The position numbers and the translations under genes were made by a program. Below, piece after piece: positions 61,425-64,000 of a stretch of 64,000 bases of DNA. The DNA comes from Candidatus Planktophila sp. (lineage in GTDB: Bacteria; Actinomycetota; Actinomycetes; Nanopelagicales; Nanopelagicaceae). Below the pieces are notes generated by a model, which did no database searches, had not been told where the DNA came from, and saw nothing but the letters and a program-made list of their open reading frames with translations. Where the stretch lies: positions 1 to 64,000 of the forward strand of contig SHVF01000001.1 in the NCBI GenBank assembly GCA_009691135.1. Reading direction: 5' to 3'. How positions within the stretch are numbered: position 1 is the first letter of the stretch; each line of letters opens with the position of its first letter.

Positions 61425-62632
61425 GGCGTAACTTTCTTTATTCCGCGCGATAAATAACCCGTAAGAATTAACATCGCAACCGGATAGATCATGCCGATTG
61501 AAAGATTTGTGTATTGCGCAATAATTCCCGTAACAGTTGGACCAAAGAAGAAGCCAGCTATTCCGATGACGCCAACGCGCGAGATCGCAACTGCGGGTGC
61601 GATCCCAGGAGTCTTGCTCGCCGCCAAAATAAATGCCGGAAACATTGGACCAATGCCAAGTCCTGCGGCAATGAAACCAATATTGACAATTATTAAGGCC
61701 GGGATTGGGTAGGTATCTGACATCGGAATTGCAATCAACATTGCGATCCCCCAGATAGCTCCACCTAAGTAACCACCTAATTGCACCAAACGCGCTGGCC
61801 CAAAATGATCTAGCGCGCGATCACCAAGGAAACGACTAACGATCATGGCCAGGGCAAAGGATGCAAAGGCAGATGCGTAAACACCTTTTTCATATCCCAT
61901 TTCATCGCGCAATAAGATCGCGCCCCAATCACTTGCCGCACCCTCACCAACCAAACTAGAAAGCAAGCCAACGCCTAGCAACCAGAGCGGCATCACGCCT
62001 TTTCCAAATAGCGGAATTTTTGACTCGTGCTCTTCATCGCCTTTATGGCCATCAATCGTTCGTGGCAGTAAGTAATAAGCGGCTATCAAATAAGCAATAA
62101 GGGCAACTACGGCGATGGCAATCAAATTATCGCGCGGTGAAACATGGCGAGAAATAAGACCGCCGACTACGGTAGTTAAGAATGCACCGGTACTCCACAT
62201 CGCATGAAATGAAGACATATGACGCCTACCTAAAATATTCTCGACAACAGTGCCCTGAAAGTTGTAACACATATCAATTAGTGCATAACCAAAACCCATT
62301 GTGTAAAGCGTAAGAAATAAAGTCAGAGCGTTAGTTGCCAAACCCATGCCAGCCAGCCCGGCGGGCATAATAAAGACGCCCACAAAAATTGTCCGTTGAG
62401 AGCCATACATATGCATAAAACGCCCAGCTAATTGCGCACCCGTGATGGATCCAAATGTGCTGCCCAATAAAACAAAGCCGAAGGCGCCATTTGATAACCC
62501 GATTGCATCTTTAATTTCCGGGATGCGAGGTACCCAACCCATCGAAACCGTGCCGAGCAATAAGAAGCAGACCCATAAAGAATTGCGTGCTAATTTGGCA
62601 CGATGTACTTGATCAAGTGCTCCGAGAGACAT
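61421..62632 (-). CDS. MFS transporter
   Basis: 12-TM type; GFVLLGSTFGSITGAQLAGRFMHMYGSQRTIFVGV; start placed at MSLGALDQ. Confidence 0.88.
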   Translation of the reverse strand: MSLGALDQVHRAKLARNSLWVCFLLLGTVSMGWVPRIPEIKDAIGLSNGAFGFVLLGSTFGSITGAQLAGRFMHMYGSQRTIFVGVFIMPAGLAGMGLATNALTLFLTLYTMGFGYALIDMCYNFQGTVVENILGRRHMSSFHAMWSTGAFLTTVVGGLISRHVSPRDNLIAIAVVALIAYLIAAYYLLPRTIDGHKGDEEHESKIPLFGKGVMPLWLLGVGLLSSLVGEGAASDWGAILLRDEMGYEKGVYASAFASFALAMIVSRFLGDRALDHFGPARLVQLGGYLGGAIWGIAMLIAIPMSDTYPIPALIIVNIGFIAAGLGIGPMFPAFILAASKTPGIAPAVAISRVGVIGIAGFFFGPTVTGIIAQYTNLSIGMIYPVAMLILTGYLSRGIKKVTP

Positions 62633-62654
62633 TTGCCAAGGGTATCCTGCACCC

Positions 62655-63143
62655 ATGGATGGCATCTTAGAAAAGGCAGCGGTAAAGCGTTTTATTCAAG
62701 CCGCCATTGATCTCGGAGTAAATGGCCAAGTCACCGTTCTATCTGATACCGCCCGCACTGCAGTCGATGCTGCCAACGGCCTTGGAATTGAAGTCGGACA
62801 AATTGCCTCTTCCCTTATCTTTAAATTGCCATCCGGTAATCCACTTTTAATTATTACTAGCGGACGACACCGAGTTGATACCGAACTTGTTGCAAAGAAT
62901 TTAGGAATCGCTGAACTCGGCCGCGCGGACGCGAACTTTGTAAAAGATGTCTCTGGTTACTCAGTTGGGGGCGTAGCTCCACTTGGTTGGATAAATCAAC
63001 CTGAGAAAATACTTATCGATCAAGCGCTCAACGATTACGAAATTGTTTGGGCAGCATCTGGCCATCCACACGCTGTTTATCCAACTTCTTTTGCTGAGTT
63101 AATTACCTGTACAGGTGCAACACCTATGGTTGTTGGCGATTAG
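62655..63143 (+). CDS. YbaK/EbsC (aminoacyl-tRNA deacylase-like) protein
   Basis: GIEVGQIASSLIFKLPSGNPLLIITSGRHRVDTELVAK, SVGGVAPLGW, VWAASGHPHAVYPTSFAELITCTGA. Confidence 0.92.
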   Translation: MDGILEKAAVKRFIQAAIDLGVNGQVTVLSDTARTAVDAANGLGIEVGQIASSLIFKLPSGNPLLIITSGRHRVDTELVAKNLGIAELGRADANFVKDVSGYSVGGVAPLGWINQPEKILIDQALNDYEIVWAASGHPHAVYPTSFAELITCTGATPMVVGD

Positions 63144-63538
63144 CCAAGTAGTTCAGATAATAACTTTTCGACTCGTCCCTTGATGTCATCGCGGATTACG
63201 CGAACAGATTCGATTCCCTGTCCTGCAGGGTCATCCAACACCCAATCTTCGTAACGCTTACCGGGGTAGAACGGGCAGGCATCACCGCAACCCATCGTGA
63301 TAACGGCATCTGATGCTTGCACAGCCTCTGGTGTCAAAATCTTTGGTGTGTTATTTGCAATATCGATTCCGAGTTCAGCCATTGCTTCAACGGCAATTGG
63401 ATTGATTGACTCTTTAGGAGCAGAGCCAGCAGAGAGAACTTCTACGCGACCTTGGCCAAGTTCGCGCATAAATCCTGCAGCCATTTGCGAGCGACCGGCA
63501 TTGTGCACGCAGACGAAAAGTACTGATGGTTTACTCAT
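63140..63538 (-). CDS. arsC: arsenate reductase, low-molecular-weight phosphatase-like
   Basis: VLFVCVHNAGRSQMAAGFMREL, VITMGCGDACPFYPGKRYEDWVLDDPAGQ. Confidence 0.93.
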   Translation of the reverse strand: MSKPSVLFVCVHNAGRSQMAAGFMRELGQGRVEVLSAGSAPKESINPIAVEAMAELGIDIANNTPKILTPEAVQASDAVITMGCGDACPFYPGKRYEDWVLDDPAGQGIESVRVIRDDIKGRVEKLLSELLG

Positions 63539-64000
63539 TCTTTCCCTTTGCCTTTGACGCTAAGTGATTGGCTCAGCGCTAGCCCCAACACCGCGCCAAT
63601 TAATTGGGCAGCAATAAATGGAGCAATGGATTTTGGTGCAATTCCGGCAAATGTATCTGACCAACCTCTCGCGAAGGTGACTGTAGGGTTAGCAAAAGAT
63701 GTTGAAGATGTGAAGAAATAGGCGGCGCCAATCCAACAGGCAACAAGTGTTGGTATCTTCTTATCGCGCTTTTGATCAATGGCAGCAAAAATAATAAAGA
63801 TTAAGCCGGCGGTTGCGATAATCTCACTGAGGAATAGATGTCCCCCGCTTCGAACCTTCGTCGAGGCAGTGAAAACCGCAAGATCGAAGACTAGATTTGC
63901 CAGCCCCGCACCGATTAAGGCACCCACAAATTGAGCGATGATAAATCGCGCAGTCTCGGCGATCGACATCTCGCGCTTATAGGCAAGTACCAAAGTTACG
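63535..64000 (-). CDS. MIP/aquaglyceroporin family channel, partial (N-terminus beyond right edge)
   Basis: In-frame to the window edge (VTLVLAYKREMS follows a presumed NPA motif); second motif SFANPTVTFARGWSDTFAGIAP; ATGA overlap with arsC. Confidence 0.88.
   Translation of the reverse strand, partial: VTLVLAYKREMSIAETARFIIAQFVGALIGAGLANLVFDLAVFTASTKVRSGGHLFLSEIIATAGLIFIIFAAIDQKRDKKIPTLVACWIGAAYFFTSSTSFANPTVTFARGWSDTFAGIAPKSIAPFIAAQLIGAVLGLALSQSLSVKGKGKE

Noticed and set aside
1-64000. CRISPR arrays, prophage, transposases, toxin-antitoxin or defence systems
   Set aside because: No direct-repeat/spacer pattern and no mobile or defence protein families among the ORFs; the window is essentially all conserved housekeeping genes.

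Overview
This is a gene-dense chromosomal window with short spacers and many 1-4 bp stop/start overlaps. It comes from an actinobacterium; gene content and small size suggest a streamlined freshwater-type lineage, which is an inference. Main blocks: partial polA; a PaaI-type thioesterase; livKHMGF; an ANTAR response regulator with a tRNA-like gene directly upstream; pyk; gltBD; VIT1-type transporter; lgt; DsbA- and MauE-like proteins; a his-trp gene block; dnaE1; rluD-lspA-dksA-like; ileS; the yggT-sepF-yggS-yfiH-ftsZ and complete dcw cluster up to mraZ; a dinB/dnaE2/DUF6504 mutagenesis operon; DoxX; TauE; MFS; YbaK; and an aquaglyceroporin-arsC pair at the right edge. No CRISPR, prophage or transposon was seen. 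Most of the window is core metabolism. The least ordinary signals are: (1) a 73-nt tRNA with CAA (Leu) anticodon and a Leu-like D-arm but no long variable arm, ending one nucleotide before the ATG of the ANTAR regulator, so that its acceptor strand contains the only SD-like sequence; (2) a large structured RNA between mraZ and rsmH with a CCUUCCCC loop (mraW-motif-like), whose loop is a perfect complement of the mraZ Shine-Dalgarno region 0.5 kb upstream in the same transcript; (3) a perfect actinobacterial SOS box in front of an overlapping DUF6504-dnaE2-dinB operon; (4) two copies of TAGTTG-N6-CAACTA near doxX and DUF3040; (5) absence of divIVA from its usual place between yggT and ileS; (6) a 57-aa one-TM remnant of the Trp-operon membrane protein between trpE and trpC. 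All calls come from reading the sequence; no database search was run.
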